DNA of 64,000 nt, taken from the NCBI GenBank assembly GCA_020632795.1, contig JACKEV010000026.1:1-64000 (forward strand). Direction: 5' to 3'. The notes under the pieces are model-generated. The model ran no database searches and was not told the DNA's origin. It was given only the letters and a program-made list of their open reading frames with translations. A program made the translations under genes and the position numbers. Positions within the stretch are counted from its first letter, which is position 1. Each line of letters opens with the position of its first letter. This DNA comes from Alphaproteobacteria bacterium. Its GTDB lineage: Bacteria > Myxococcota_A > UBA796 > CAJQPC01. Shown piece by piece: positions 26,903-36,135 of the stretch.

Positions 26903-27991
26903 ATGCGTTCAGTGTTCGAGATTCCCAGCGCACCACGGACTGCGGCGGCGTTGACCGCGGCCCTGACCTGCGCGCTGACCCTCGGGGGCTGCGGGCTGCT
27001 CGGCGGTGGGGGCGAGGACGTCACCGCCGAGGCCGAGAGCAAGCTCCGCCAGGGCGACATCCCGGGGGCCATGGCCGCCTACGACGCCGCGCTCGCCGAG
27101 CACGCCGACAGCGTGCCCGCGGCGGTGGGTGCGGCCTACGGGGCCTACCTGCGGGGCGAATACGACAAGGCCGACCAGCTCCTGGCGGCGGCCGAGGCCC
27201 CCGCGGGCGAGGCTGTCGGGGACATCAAGCTGCGCCGCGCCCTGGTGGCCCTCAAGACCGGCGACACCGACGCGGTGCGCACCCACGCCGGGGCCAGCGG
27301 CCTGCCCGCGGGCAAGCTGCTCGTGGCCGAGGTCGACCTCGCCGACGGCGAGCGGGAGGAGGCCGAGACCCTCCTCAACGAGATCAAGGGCACGCCGGGC
27401 AGCGTTGGCGAGACCGCCTCCGCGTACCTCTCCCTGCTGGGCGACGAGGACCCCCTGGTCGCCGGCCTCGCCGAGAACTATGCCCTGTGGGCCCTCGGCC
27501 AGCGCCGCGTCGCGGCGGTCTCCGTCGAGGAGGTCGTGAAGGGCATGCCCGACGACCGGGAGCGCAAGGCCGAGGAGCTGCTGCTCTGGGCGGGCCGGGC
27601 CGCGTCGGTGGGCGAGAGCCAGGTCGCCTCCAACCTGCTGGAGGCCATCTCCTTCCCCCCCAAGGGGCAGGCGTGGCGCGTGCTGGCCACCCGCGGCATC
27701 ATCCTGTGCAGCGAAGGCGGCACCGAAGGGGCCGGCCTCAGCAACGCCGAAGGCTGCAAGCAGACCTTCGACGAGCTGGAGGGCAAGGCTCCGTCCGACG
27801 GGCTGGCCCACGCCCGGATCACCGCCTCCTCCGTGCTCGGCGACAAGAACCCCGACATCGCCCTGGCCCTGCTCGACGACGTCCCCGAGTCCGACGCAGC
27901 GGCCCTGGCCGCGCTGCGGGCCGGCGACGAGGGCACCGCGAGCTCCCTCGCTCCCGAGGGCCTGTTCGCGGACTACCTTGAGCAGCGATAG
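26903..27991 (+). CDS. TPR-like lipoprotein, first gene of the ABC-transporter operon
   Basis: A 362-residue lipoprotein (signal ending LTLGGC, Cys30) with a CCAGGAGAG Shine-Dalgarno. The rest is almost entirely helical and repetitive, with TPR-like units (AEAESKLRQGDIPGAMAAYD, AAYGAYLRGEYDKADQLL, VLGDKNPDIALALLDDVP). TPR solenoids mediate protein-protein contacts. As the first gene of an eleven-gene run that includes a peptide transporter, it may act as an assembly or docking factor in the periplasm; this is inferred from context only. The next gene follows after 24 bases. Confidence 0.8.
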   Translation: MRSVFEIPSAPRTAAALTAALTCALTLGGCGLLGGGGEDVTAEAESKLRQGDIPGAMAAYDAALAEHADSVPAAVGAAYGAYLRGEYDKADQLLAAAEAPAGEAVGDIKLRRALVALKTGDTDAVRTHAGASGLPAGKLLVAEVDLADGEREEAETLLNEIKGTPGSVGETASAYLSLLGDEDPLVAGLAENYALWALGQRRVAAVSVEEVVKGMPDDRERKAEELLLWAGRAASVGESQVASNLLEAISFPPKGQAWRVLATRGIILCSEGGTEGAGLSNAEGCKQTFDELEGKAPSDGLAHARITASSVLGDKNPDIALALLDDVPESDAAALAALRAGDEGTASSLAPEGLFADYLEQR

Positions 27992-28015
27992 GACTCCAAG
28001 CTTCGAGGTCTACCC

Positions 28016-28459
28016 ATGAAGAACACCCTCTCCACCGTCGCGGTCGCGCTGCTCCTGGGTGCCGGGGGCTGCGCCGCCAAGGGCGAGATCGGCACCCGCG
28101 TCTACGTCCAGGTCCTGGACCAGGACGCCGTGCCCGTGCCCACCGCCGTCATCCGTCACCCCGACGAGGCCGACCGCCACCGGGTCAACAGCGTCGACGG
28201 GACCTGGGACGAAGAGGTCCTCTACATGCCCGACGGCACCGAGATGATCTTCGAGCCCGGCATGATCCTGGTGCTGGAGATCTCCGCCCCCGGCTACGAG
28301 ACCCAGGTCATCCAGTACCAGGTGCGGCGCCGCAAGAACAACTTCAAGGTGTCGCTCAACAAGCTCGAGTTCGACGATGAGACCATCGACGAGCCGATGA
28401 TGTCCTTCGGCCGCGACACCCCCCGGGACACCACCGGCGGCGGCGGCCCGGCCAACTGA
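28016..28459 (+). CDS. Small lipoprotein with Ig-like regulatory fold
   Basis: A 147-residue lipoprotein (LLGAGGC lipobox, Cys19). The mature part begins IGTRVYVQVLDQDAVPVPTA and continues with ILVLEISAPGYETQVIQYQV, the pattern of carboxypeptidase-regulatory-like/CNA-B-type beta-sandwich domains (V-V-D-G-P-A ... APGY). It ends in a Gly-rich disordered tail. These domains are structural and are often found in outer-membrane or cell-surface assemblies. It is the second gene of the operon; the third starts 14 bases later. Confidence 0.75.
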   Translation: MKNTLSTVAVALLLGAGGCAAKGEIGTRVYVQVLDQDAVPVPTAVIRHPDEADRHRVNSVDGTWDEEVLYMPDGTEMIFEPGMILVLEISAPGYETQVIQYQVRRRKNNFKVSLNKLEFDDETIDEPMMSFGRDTPRDTTGGGGPAN

Positions 28460-28473
28460 GGAGGCAAGCGATC

Positions 28474-29730
28474 ATGCGTCTTCGATCGATGTTCGTCGGG
28501 CTCGGCCTCCTCTCGGCCACCGCGGCCTGGGCCGCCGGCCTCGGGGACTACAAGACCCTCTTCTCCGACGCCCCCTGCCAGGACGGCTGGGCGGCCTGCA
28601 TCGTGGGCGGCTACACCGTCGACCCGGGCGTCTCCTATGACGAGTCCGGGCGCCCCCTGCCCTCGGACATGCGGGTCGGGTGGTTCGATCTGGCCCCCAC
28701 GGCCAGCCTCTCGCCGTTCAGCGGGCTCTCGGACTACACCGGCAAGAAGGGCGGCGCGGCCAAGAAGGATCCACCGCCCCAGGTGGCCGCCGCGGAGCCC
28801 GCGCGTCCCCCACCGCCCCGGGATCCGGGCCCCTCCCAGCCCTCCGGGGTCAAGCCGGACCCCCGTCCCACCCCGGACGTCCGTCCGGTGCGGGGCGGCG
28901 CCACCGACGGCGTGGCACAGAACGACCCGCCCGCCGATCCGCCGCGCGACCGCCCCGCGTTCGGCCAGCCCAAGCCCCTGCCCGGCTCCGACGTCAACAC
29001 GCCTGACCCGGTGCCCGAGCCCGATCCGGTGCCCGAGCCTGAGGGTCCCCCTGGCGACGACGGGGTGGTGGACGGCCCGGACGGCCCCGAGGGTCCGGGG
29101 GAGCCCCCTCCCCCGCCGCCCCCCGCGGGCTGCGATGACCTCATCGCGCTCGAGGGCAACGCCCTGATGGGCCGGCTGCTGCCCCAGCAGATCTCCTGCC
29201 TGGAGGGCAACATCGCCGGCGGCTCCAGCCAGACCCAGAAGGACAAGATCTCCCGCGTGCTGCTGATGAACGCCGAGGCGGCGGGCAACAAGGCCGAGTG
29301 GGAGCGGCTGATGAAGCGGCACCTCGAGGACATCGACCGCTCCGACCCCGACCTCTGCTTCAAGTACGCGCTGCACCTGTCCCGCGGCGGCGTCGGCCGC
29401 GCCTGGGGGGTCATCAAGTGGGCCGACTACGCGCTGGAGAACAAGCAGCAGTGGTCGGGCTCGACGTTCACCTCCCGGGTCAACTCCCTGTACCAGCTCC
29501 GCGCCGAGGCCGCGGTGAAGCTGTGGGAGGACGCCAACAAGAAGCTGCTGGACGCCTCGGGCGCCGAGCGGGACGAGCTGATCGCCAAGGAAGAGAAGCT
29601 CCGGGGGATGGCGAAGGACTACTCCCGCGAGTGGCTGGACTATGCTCGGGCGGCCGGTCAGGACGAAGCCAAGCCCATGGCCCTGTGCGTCTCCACGGCG
29701 GGCAGCAAGAAGTACTGCAAGGACGAATGA
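28474..29730 (+). CDS. Exported Pro-rich protein with helical C-terminal domain
   Basis: A 418-residue protein with a Sec signal (MRLRSMFVGLGLLSATAAWAA) and a GAGG Shine-Dalgarno. After a small N-terminal region with a Cys pair (PCQDGWAAC), residues about 90-215 are a Pro/Asp/Gly-rich low-complexity linker (repeats of DPVPEPDPVPEPE). Residues 220-418 are helical with TPR-like character (AEAAGNKAEWERLMKRHLED, CFKYALHLSRGG). No enzyme motif seen. The stop overlaps the next start (ATGA), indicating coupled translation within the operon. Confidence 0.75.
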   Translation: MRLRSMFVGLGLLSATAAWAAGLGDYKTLFSDAPCQDGWAACIVGGYTVDPGVSYDESGRPLPSDMRVGWFDLAPTASLSPFSGLSDYTGKKGGAAKKDPPPQVAAAEPARPPPPRDPGPSQPSGVKPDPRPTPDVRPVRGGATDGVAQNDPPADPPRDRPAFGQPKPLPGSDVNTPDPVPEPDPVPEPEGPPGDDGVVDGPDGPEGPGEPPPPPPPAGCDDLIALEGNALMGRLLPQQISCLEGNIAGGSSQTQKDKISRVLLMNAEAAGNKAEWERLMKRHLEDIDRSDPDLCFKYALHLSRGGVGRAWGVIKWADYALENKQQWSGSTFTSRVNSLYQLRAEAAVKLWEDANKKLLDASGAERDELIAKEEKLRGMAKDYSREWLDYARAAGQDEAKPMALCVSTAGSKKYCKDE

Positions 29731-31064
29731 GCGTGCTCCTCCTGACGGCCCTGATCGCGTGCTCCGGCTCTGACAGCGCGGACGTCGAGACCCCCACGTC
29801 CCGGGAGGTGGCGCCGCCCGCGCTCGTGTCACAGAGCTGGCTGGTCGAGGTCGCGGCCCCCGAGGCCACGGCGGCCCTGACCGGGCAGCCCGGCTGGCAG
29901 GCGGTCTACAAGGCCGACTACACCGGCGCGATCGAGGCTTTCGGGGGCGAGGGCCCCGCCGCTGCCCGGCTCCACGCCGAGGCCGCCGCGCTGTACCGTC
30001 AGGCGCTGCTCATCCAGTCCCGAGCGATCATCCAGACCTACAAGGAGGATCAGCGCCGGGAGGGCGACCCGGCCGAGGTCGTCTACCTCCTGGGCCTGGC
30101 CCGGCTGATCGACGGCGACCCCGCCGGGCGCGAGCAGATCGGCTTGAGCGTCAACTCCCCGGTGGAGGCCCTCGCGGCGGCCGACCGGGCCTGGGTGGCC
30201 CGCCTGGAGGCCGAGGGGGGCTGGTTCGTCCTGTCCGACCAGCCGGCCCTCTTCGCGATGCCCGAGGTCAAGCCCGGCGTCGCGCCCCCGCTGGCCGAGG
30301 CGCCCCACTACCTCGTCCCCGAGACGGTGGGCGACCTGGAGGCCGGCTTCTCCGACCCCACCGCCCTGCTGCACGCCGCGATCTGGCACGAGCAGGCGGC
30401 GCGCGCGGCTGGCGGGGACGCGCTGGTGGACGCCCTGCTGGCCCCCTGGCGCCTCGCCCCGGAGAGCGCCTCGCGCGAGGTGCCCGCGGAGCTGCCCCTG
30501 GAGGCCCTGTTCATGGGACCCTGGTCAAGCGAGGCGGATCTGGCCTTCGTCGCGGAGGTCACCGGCTCGGAGACCCCCGCCGAGGTTCTCCAGAAGCACA
30601 GTACTACCTCCCCATATGCGCACGTCATCGCGGCGTGTGCCCCGGAGGGCGCGCTCAACGTGGACTGCCTGTTGGATGACAGCTCCGCGCTCGCGCGTCA
30701 ATACGAGCAGGCGATGGCGACCGCTGCGGGCGCCGAGGCCATGGACCACCGCGTGTTCTCCGACTTCATCCGCGCTGGGGTGCTCCGCGCCGCCGCTCGC
30801 ACGGCGACGGCGATGGGTGACGAACGCACCGCCGGGGTGCTCCTGCTCAACGCCCGCGACCGCTGCATCAACGCGGCCGCCGATCCGACCTTCTTCCTGG
30901 CCTTGGCCGCGTGGGACACGGGGAAGCGCAACAGCGTGCGCGCCATCCAGCTCCTGCACAGCCAGGTCGATACCCTTCCCGGGCTGCAGGCTGCCCGGGT
31001 CTCCTTGGACGCGCTCCACCTCCGGGTGAGCCGGGATGCGGGTCCTTCCCTTCCGATGCACTAG
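29727..31064 (+). CDS. Helical lipoprotein of the ABC-transporter operon
   Basis: A 445-residue lipoprotein with a short uncharged signal (MSVLLLTALIAC, Cys12). The mature sequence is predominantly helical and Ala-rich, with TPR-like stretches (AAALYRQALLIQSRAIIQTY, TAMGDERTAGVLLLNARDRC) and four scattered cysteines. No known family. It starts within the stop codon of the preceding gene and ends 13 bases before the substrate-binding-protein gene, so it is tightly embedded in the operon. A role in handling or sensing the transporter's substrate is possible but unproven. Confidence 0.72.
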   Translation: MSVLLLTALIACSGSDSADVETPTSREVAPPALVSQSWLVEVAAPEATAALTGQPGWQAVYKADYTGAIEAFGGEGPAAARLHAEAAALYRQALLIQSRAIIQTYKEDQRREGDPAEVVYLLGLARLIDGDPAGREQIGLSVNSPVEALAAADRAWVARLEAEGGWFVLSDQPALFAMPEVKPGVAPPLAEAPHYLVPETVGDLEAGFSDPTALLHAAIWHEQAARAAGGDALVDALLAPWRLAPESASREVPAELPLEALFMGPWSSEADLAFVAEVTGSETPAEVLQKHSTTSPYAHVIAACAPEGALNVDCLLDDSSALARQYEQAMATAAGAEAMDHRVFSDFIRAGVLRAAARTATAMGDERTAGVLLLNARDRCINAAADPTFFLALAAWDTGKRNSVRAIQLLHSQVDTLPGLQAARVSLDALHLRVSRDAGPSLPMH

Positions 31065-31077
31065 CAGGAGAGCCCTC

Positions 31078-32652
31078 ATGGGACCGCTTCGTCGCAAGCT
31101 GCTGATGGTCATGGGCATCGCTGCCACCGCCCTCTCGACCGGCGCCTCTCTCACGTTCTATGAAGAGAGCCTCCCGAGCACGATGAACCCGCTGTTCGCC
31201 AGCTCGATGGTGGACAACCGGGTCCACGAGCTGGTGTTCGACCGGCTGTACTACTACGACCCCATCACCAACGAGCTGGTGTCCCAGGTCGTCCAGCAGT
31301 GGGAGCTGACCGACGGCGGCAAGGGCATCCGGCTCACCCTCAAGAAGGGCATCAAGTGGCACGACGGCAAGCCGCTCACCAGCGCGGACATCTGCTTCTC
31401 CGTGGACGCGATGCTCAACCCGAGCACCCCCAGCCCCATCGCCGAGAAGCAGCGCCTGGTGTTCGCGGGCTGCGAGGCCGAGAAGGGTGACGTCGCGCTG
31501 GTGAAGTTCACCAAGGTCTTCCACAACCCGCTGAACCGGCTCGGCTTCCACGTCCTCCCCCAGCACGTCTTCGGCGGCGACACCGCCATCCAGCCGGACA
31601 ACGAGTTCTCCGCCCGCCCCGTCGGCACGGGGCCGGCCAAGGGCTCCCTGGGGCGCCGCGGGGTCAACTTCGAGGCCTTCAAGAACGCCCACCACGACCC
31701 GAAGATCGACACCATGACCCTCCAGGAGGGCCAGGACCCGCTCGTGCAGGTCCGCACCCTCCTCAACAACGGCGTCCAGGGCATCATCGCGGTGCCGCCC
31801 CCCTACCGCGCCGACGTCTCGGCCTCCGACGAGCTGGCGCTGAAGTCCTACGACCTGCGGTCCTGGTGGTTCGTCGCGGTCAACCCCGACAAGCCCTACC
31901 TGGCCGACAAGCGGGTCCGGCAGGCCCTCAACCTGCTGCTGGACCGCACCGACCTCCGCGAGAAGTCCATCGGCGTGAAGCCCGGCGAGAAGAACTCCCC
32001 CTGCGAGTTCATCTCGGGGCCCTTCGTCCAGTCCTCGCCCTACTACAACCGCGCGGTGCCCACCAAGGACCGCTCCGACCAGGCGACGGCCTTCAAGCTG
32101 CTGCAAGAGGCGGGCCTCAAGCAGCTCGGCGGTCGGTGGCACTACAAGGGCGAGCCGGTCAGCTTCCGCATCGGCATGAAGGCGCCGCTGGACAACGAGG
32201 CCCCTGACCTCCTGTCCCAGGTCGGCAACCAGCTCGGCGCGGCCGGCTTCGACCGCCAGGAGTTCAAGATCACCGTCGATGACTGGAACAACAAGGTCCT
32301 GACCGGCAACGCGCCGGAGTACGACCTGGTCATCGGCAAGTGGTCCTTCGGCCTGGTCGAGGACGTCAACCCGCTGTTCCACAGCCGCCGCAGCGGGCGC
32401 GGGGCCTTCAACATCTTCAACTACTCCAACCCCCAGATCGACGCGCTCCTGGCGCAGTACGACGTCGCCAAGACCGACACCCAGGCCCAGGACGCCTACC
32501 ACAAGCTCCACGCCAAGCTGGACGAGGAGCTTCCCTACCTCTTCCTGTGGAAGCTGGACACCAAGTCCGCCTGGCGCACCGAGGTGCGTGGCAACACCAT
32601 CACGCCGTACTTCTACTGGACCGTCTTCGACAGCTGGAAGTTCGGGGGCTGA
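31078..32652 (+). CDS. Peptide-type ABC transporter substrate-binding protein
   Basis: A 524-residue periplasmic binding protein of the Opp/Dpp family (SBP_bac_5). It starts at the ATG after CAGGAGAG, giving a signal peptide ending near LSTGAS. Family features: LTFYEESLPSTMNPLF, the domain I motif LVSQVVQQWELTDGGKGIRL with KWHDGKPLTSADICFSVDAM, a hinge-region NPDKPYLADKRVRQALNLLL, and the C-terminal LHAKLDEELPYLFLW. It would deliver peptides or a similar ligand to the permeases encoded next. Actual ligand unknown. Confidence 0.9.
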   Translation: MGPLRRKLLMVMGIAATALSTGASLTFYEESLPSTMNPLFASSMVDNRVHELVFDRLYYYDPITNELVSQVVQQWELTDGGKGIRLTLKKGIKWHDGKPLTSADICFSVDAMLNPSTPSPIAEKQRLVFAGCEAEKGDVALVKFTKVFHNPLNRLGFHVLPQHVFGGDTAIQPDNEFSARPVGTGPAKGSLGRRGVNFEAFKNAHHDPKIDTMTLQEGQDPLVQVRTLLNNGVQGIIAVPPPYRADVSASDELALKSYDLRSWWFVAVNPDKPYLADKRVRQALNLLLDRTDLREKSIGVKPGEKNSPCEFISGPFVQSSPYYNRAVPTKDRSDQATAFKLLQEAGLKQLGGRWHYKGEPVSFRIGMKAPLDNEAPDLLSQVGNQLGAAGFDRQEFKITVDDWNNKVLTGNAPEYDLVIGKWSFGLVEDVNPLFHSRRSGRGAFNIFNYSNPQIDALLAQYDVAKTDTQAQDAYHKLHAKLDEELPYLFLWKLDTKSAWRTEVRGNTITPYFYWTVFDSWKFGG

Positions 32653-32715
32653 GGGCGGAGGCCGGCCGCTGGCCTCCCCGCTCATCACCTGCTCCGCAGT
32701 CCAGGAACGACTTCG

Positions 32716-33639
32716 ATGAAGCGATGGTGGATCCGACCCACGGTGCGTCTCGGCGCGGCACTCCTCCTGCCGTTCGCCGTGCCTGCCGTGATCACGCTGC
32801 TGATCTGGGCGCTGCCCGGGGACCCGGCCTCCATCATCTGCCCGCCGGAGGTCTGCTCCGGCACCGCGGAGCTGGCCCGGCGCTGGAACCTCGACGGCGG
32901 CCCCTGGCAGTTCTTCTCCGGCTGGATCAGCGCCGCGCTCGGCGGTGACTTCGGCAACTCCTGGCGGCTGCTGCCCGGCTCCCCGGTCGGGCCCATGCTG
33001 GAGACCTCCATCCCCAACACCGCGCTGCTGGTGACCCTCGCCTTCGTGCCGCTGGTGCTGGGCGCGATCGGCGCGGCCACCCAGGCCCTGCCCCGCCAGC
33101 TCGACGTGGCGTTCCGGGGCGTCGGCCTCGCCCCGGCGGTGGTGCTGGCCCTCTGCGCGGCCGCCATCGTCACCATCAAGTACGGCGCGGCGGCCTTCGA
33201 CCCCGAGGCGATGCGGGTCAAGCTCGTGCTGGGCGCCCTGGCCCTGGGCCTGGCGGACGCGGCGCTGGCCGGCGCGGTCATCGGCGTCCGCGAGCTGGTC
33301 GACGCCGAGCGGCAGCAGCGCTACGTGCGCTTCGCCGTGCTGCGCGGCGAGAGCGAGCTGGCCAACACCCTGCCCAACGTGCTGCCGGCCATCGCCGGCC
33401 AGATGCGGGCCCGGCTGCTCCACCTGCTCTCCGGGGCGGTCGTCGTCGAGGTGGTGCTCCAGATCGACGGCCTCGGCGACCTCCTGTGGGGCGGCACCCT
33501 GGCCCAGGACTTCGGCGTGGTCATCGCGGCGGCCTTCGGCTTCGCGGTGCTCTCGGCGGTGCTGCTCGTCCTGCAGGCCGTCGTGGAGATCCTGGTCGCG
33601 CTGCACGTCCGGCGGGCCCCCAAGGGGGTGCTCGCATGA
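32716..33639 (+). CDS. ABC transporter permease, DppB/OppB-type
   Basis: A 307-residue integral membrane protein with about six hydrophobic segments. The first helix is followed by the periplasmic loop typical of DppB proteins (ALPGDPASIICPPEV, ARRWNLDGGPWQFFSGWISA, GDFGNSW), and the cytoplasmic coupling segment is around VRFAVLRGESELANTLPNVL before the last helices. It should pair with the next gene's product to form the translocation channel. The stop overlaps the next start (ATGA). Confidence 0.88.
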   Translation: MKRWWIRPTVRLGAALLLPFAVPAVITLLIWALPGDPASIICPPEVCSGTAELARRWNLDGGPWQFFSGWISAALGGDFGNSWRLLPGSPVGPMLETSIPNTALLVTLAFVPLVLGAIGAATQALPRQLDVAFRGVGLAPAVVLALCAAAIVTIKYGAAAFDPEAMRVKLVLGALALGLADAALAGAVIGVRELVDAERQQRYVRFAVLRGESELANTLPNVLPAIAGQMRARLLHLLSGAVVVEVVLQIDGLGDLLWGGTLAQDFGVVIAAAFGFAVLSAVLLVLQAVVEILVALHVRRAPKGVLA

Positions 33640-34451
33640 GGCGCATGGTGCCCGCCACCTTCGCGGTGATCTGCTTCCTGCTGCTCGTGGTGCCGGGCTT
33701 CTTCGCCCCGGAGCACCTCTCTGAGCCCGACCTCTCCATGGGCTTCGCCGGCCCGGGGGCGATGCCGCCCTTCGGCGCCGACGGGCGCGGGCGCCCCCTG
33801 CTGGAGTACGCCCTCCAGGGCTCCAGGGTCGTCGCCATGCCCTCCATCATCGGGGGCGCGGTGGTCGCGCTGTTCGGCGTGGTCGGGGGCCTGCTGGCCT
33901 GCACCGACTCCAACCGGGCCGCCGCCCTGGTCCAGGCCTTCGGAGAGGTGGTCGGCGCGCTGCCCCGCATGGTCGTGGTGCTGGTGGTCGCGCTGCTCCT
34001 TCCCGCCGACGTGCGCGGCCTGCTGCCCATCGCGCTGACCTGGGCGGTGCTCGCGGCCCCCGGCGCGATGGACGAGGCCGCCTCGGTCGCCGGTCGGCTG
34101 GGTGGGGCCCGCTTCGTCGAGGCCCTGCGCGCCCACGGCTTCTCCCGCGTCCGCATCTACCTCTACCACATCGTCGGCCTCAACCTGCGCCCCGTGGTCG
34201 TGCGCCAGGGGGTCGAGGTGATGATGCAGGTGGTCTTCCTGGAGATCGCCCTCTCCTACCTGGCCATCGCCGAGAGCCAGCCCTCCTTCACCCACTCCGA
34301 CTCGACCCACTCCTGGGCCGAGATCCTCGACCTCGGCTACAAGGTCGCCCTGGACCTGCCCACCTGGCACGCCCTGGGCCTGGGCCTGGGCCTGATGGCG
34401 ATGGTGGCGGCCATCTCGGTGTCCGTCTCCCTCGCGGTGAGGGCACGATGA
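33636..34451 (+). CDS. ABC transporter permease, DppC/OppC-type
   Basis: A 271-residue membrane protein with about six hydrophobic segments. The first is followed by a DppC-like loop (GAMPPFGADGRGRPLLEYALQG), and the coupling helix region has the EAA-like motif FVEALRAHGFSRVRIYLYHI with downstream VFLEIALSYL. It starts within the stop of the first permease and ends inside the start of the first ATPase gene, so all four transporter genes are translationally chained. Confidence 0.88.
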   Translation: MRRMVPATFAVICFLLLVVPGFFAPEHLSEPDLSMGFAGPGAMPPFGADGRGRPLLEYALQGSRVVAMPSIIGGAVVALFGVVGGLLACTDSNRAAALVQAFGEVVGALPRMVVVLVVALLLPADVRGLLPIALTWAVLAAPGAMDEAASVAGRLGGARFVEALRAHGFSRVRIYLYHIVGLNLRPVVVRQGVEVMMQVVFLEIALSYLAIAESQPSFTHSDSTHSWAEILDLGYKVALDLPTWHALGLGLGLMAMVAAISVSVSLAVRAR

Positions 34452-35188
34452 GCGACCACCTCATCGAGCTGCGGGATCTGCGGATCGCCACCTACGAGCG
34501 CGACCTCGTCAAGGGCGTGTCCTTCGACGTCGTCTCCGGCAAGGTCACCGCCGTCATGGGGCCCTCGGGCTCCGGCAAGACCCTCACCGCCCGCGCGGTC
34601 ATGGGCTTCATCGACGTGGACCCGGGGCTCCAGGAGGGCTCCCTGCGCTACCCGGTGCTGGGGGCGGACGACTGGTTCGAGCCGGTCCGCCAGGGCGGGC
34701 TGCGGGCCCAGCGCAAGCTCCTGCGGCGCACCGCGAGCCTGCGGGGCTCCTACCTCACCTACTCCCCCCAGGCCGCCGCCTCGGCCCTCAACCCGGGGCG
34801 CACCGTCGGCCGGCAGCTCGAGATCGCCGTCTCCCGCCGCACCGACGCGGCCAGCCTCACCCAGGCCGACGTCGCCAAGGCGGTCCAGGCCGCCCTGGAC
34901 GAGGTGGGCCTGCCCATGAGCGCCGCCAACGCCCTCCCCGGCGAGCTGTCCGGCGGCCAGTGCCAGCGCGCCGCCCTCGCCATCGCGGTGGCCCCCCGCC
35001 CCCGCCTGGTGATCGCCGACGAGCCCGAGACCGGCCTCGATCCGGTGCTCACCCGCACCGTCATCGAGCTGATGGTCCGGGTCTGCCAGGACCACGGCTA
35101 CGGCCTCATGCTCATCTCCCACCACCAGGAGACCGTCGACCGCATCGCGGACACGGTGATCCACCTGCCCGGCCAGGGGGCGCGATGA
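34448..35188 (+). CDS. ABC transporter ATP-binding protein, DppD/OppD-type
   Basis: A 246-residue ATPase with Walker A GPSGSGKT, a Q-loop around LTYSPQAAAS, ABC signature LSGGQCQRAALA, Walker B LVIADEPETGLDP and the H-loop His in LISHH. It is shorter than many OppD proteins (about 320 residues) because it lacks the C-terminal oligopeptide-type extension, which is retained by its partner. Start and stop overlap both neighbours by four bases. Confidence 0.9.
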   Translation: MSDHLIELRDLRIATYERDLVKGVSFDVVSGKVTAVMGPSGSGKTLTARAVMGFIDVDPGLQEGSLRYPVLGADDWFEPVRQGGLRAQRKLLRRTASLRGSYLTYSPQAAASALNPGRTVGRQLEIAVSRRTDAASLTQADVAKAVQAALDEVGLPMSAANALPGELSGGQCQRAALAIAVAPRPRLVIADEPETGLDPVLTRTVIELMVRVCQDHGYGLMLISHHQETVDRIADTVIHLPGQGAR

Positions 35189-36135
35189 GCGAGCCGGTCG
35201 TCCGCGTTGTGTCGGTCTCCAAGACCTTCATCCAGCAGGGCGCCTTCCCCTGGTCGCCCGAGCGCCCCATCCACGCGGTCAAGTCCGTGGACATCGAGAT
35301 CCACGAGGGCGAGATCATCGCGCTCGTGGGCCAGTCCGGCTCGGGCAAGACCACCCTCGCCCGCCTCGTCCTGGGCCTGGAGGAGATCACCAGCGGCCAG
35401 ATCCTGCTGGAGGGCCGCCGCTGGGACACGATGACCGAGCGCGAGCGCTACCCCCACCGGGTGCGCTACCAGTACGTGCCCCAGGACGCGATGTCCGCCC
35501 TCGATCCTCAGCAGTCGGCGCTGGAGCACGTCGTCGAGACCCTCCGCGTCCTGGGCGGCCTCGACAGCGCCGAGGCCGAGCGCCAGGCCATCGCCATGCT
35601 GGAACGCCTGGGCCTGGGCCACCGCCTGGCCGCCCTGCCGCGCCAGATGTCCGGGGGCGAGCAGCGCCGCGTCACCCTGGCCCGGGTGCTGGCCCTGCGC
35701 CCCCGCCTCGTCGTCGCCGACGAGCCCACCTCCGGCCTGGAGCCGGACCGCCGCGAAGAGGTCTTGAGAGACCTGATCGGCAACCTCCCGAAGGACGCGG
35801 GGTGTATCCTTGTCACCCACGACATGTCCGCCGCGCGGAAGTGGGCCACCCGAGTGCTCGTGATGCTCGACGGACACATCATCGAGAAGCTCGACCTCAG
35901 GGAGGAAGACCCGGTCCACCCCTACGCGCGGATGCTGTTCGATCCCTGGTCTTCGCGCCTGCCGGATCGGGGCCTCGCCCCGACAGGCTGCGCGTTCCGC
36001 CTGGATTGCCCCCAGTGCGTACCGCCTGTCGCCGAGCGGTGCGTCGCCACGGTACCCTCTCTGCAACGGCTGGATGACACCCACTCCGTCGCCTGCCACG
36101 CCGCCGCCCCCCAAGACCCCCGAGAAGACTCATGA
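35185..36135 (+). CDS. ABC transporter ATP-binding protein, DppF/OppF-type
   Basis: A 316-residue ATPase: Walker A GQSGSGKT, Q-loop QYVPQDAMSALDP, signature MSGGEQRRVTLA, Walker B LVVADEPTSGLEP and H-loop LVTHD. The C-terminal 50 residues contain CAFRLDCPQCVPPVAERC and a last Cys in SVACHAA, i.e. the Cys-rich extension typical of oligopeptide/dipeptide transporter ATPases, where four cysteines bind an iron-sulfur cluster or metal. It completes the transporter. The stop codon overlaps the start of the next gene. Confidence 0.9.
   Translation: MSEPVVRVVSVSKTFIQQGAFPWSPERPIHAVKSVDIEIHEGEIIALVGQSGSGKTTLARLVLGLEEITSGQILLEGRRWDTMTERERYPHRVRYQYVPQDAMSALDPQQSALEHVVETLRVLGGLDSAEAERQAIAMLERLGLGHRLAALPRQMSGGEQRRVTLARVLALRPRLVVADEPTSGLEPDRREEVLRDLIGNLPKDAGCILVTHDMSAARKWATRVLVMLDGHIIEKLDLREEDPVHPYARMLFDPWSSRLPDRGLAPTGCAFRLDCPQCVPPVAERCVATVPSLQRLDDTHSVACHAAAPQDPREDS

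Noticed and set aside
30868..33606. 912-codon minus-strand frame over the transporter operon
   Set aside because: It overlaps the binding protein and permease genes, both strongly supported by family motifs; its composition is typical of an antisense shadow.
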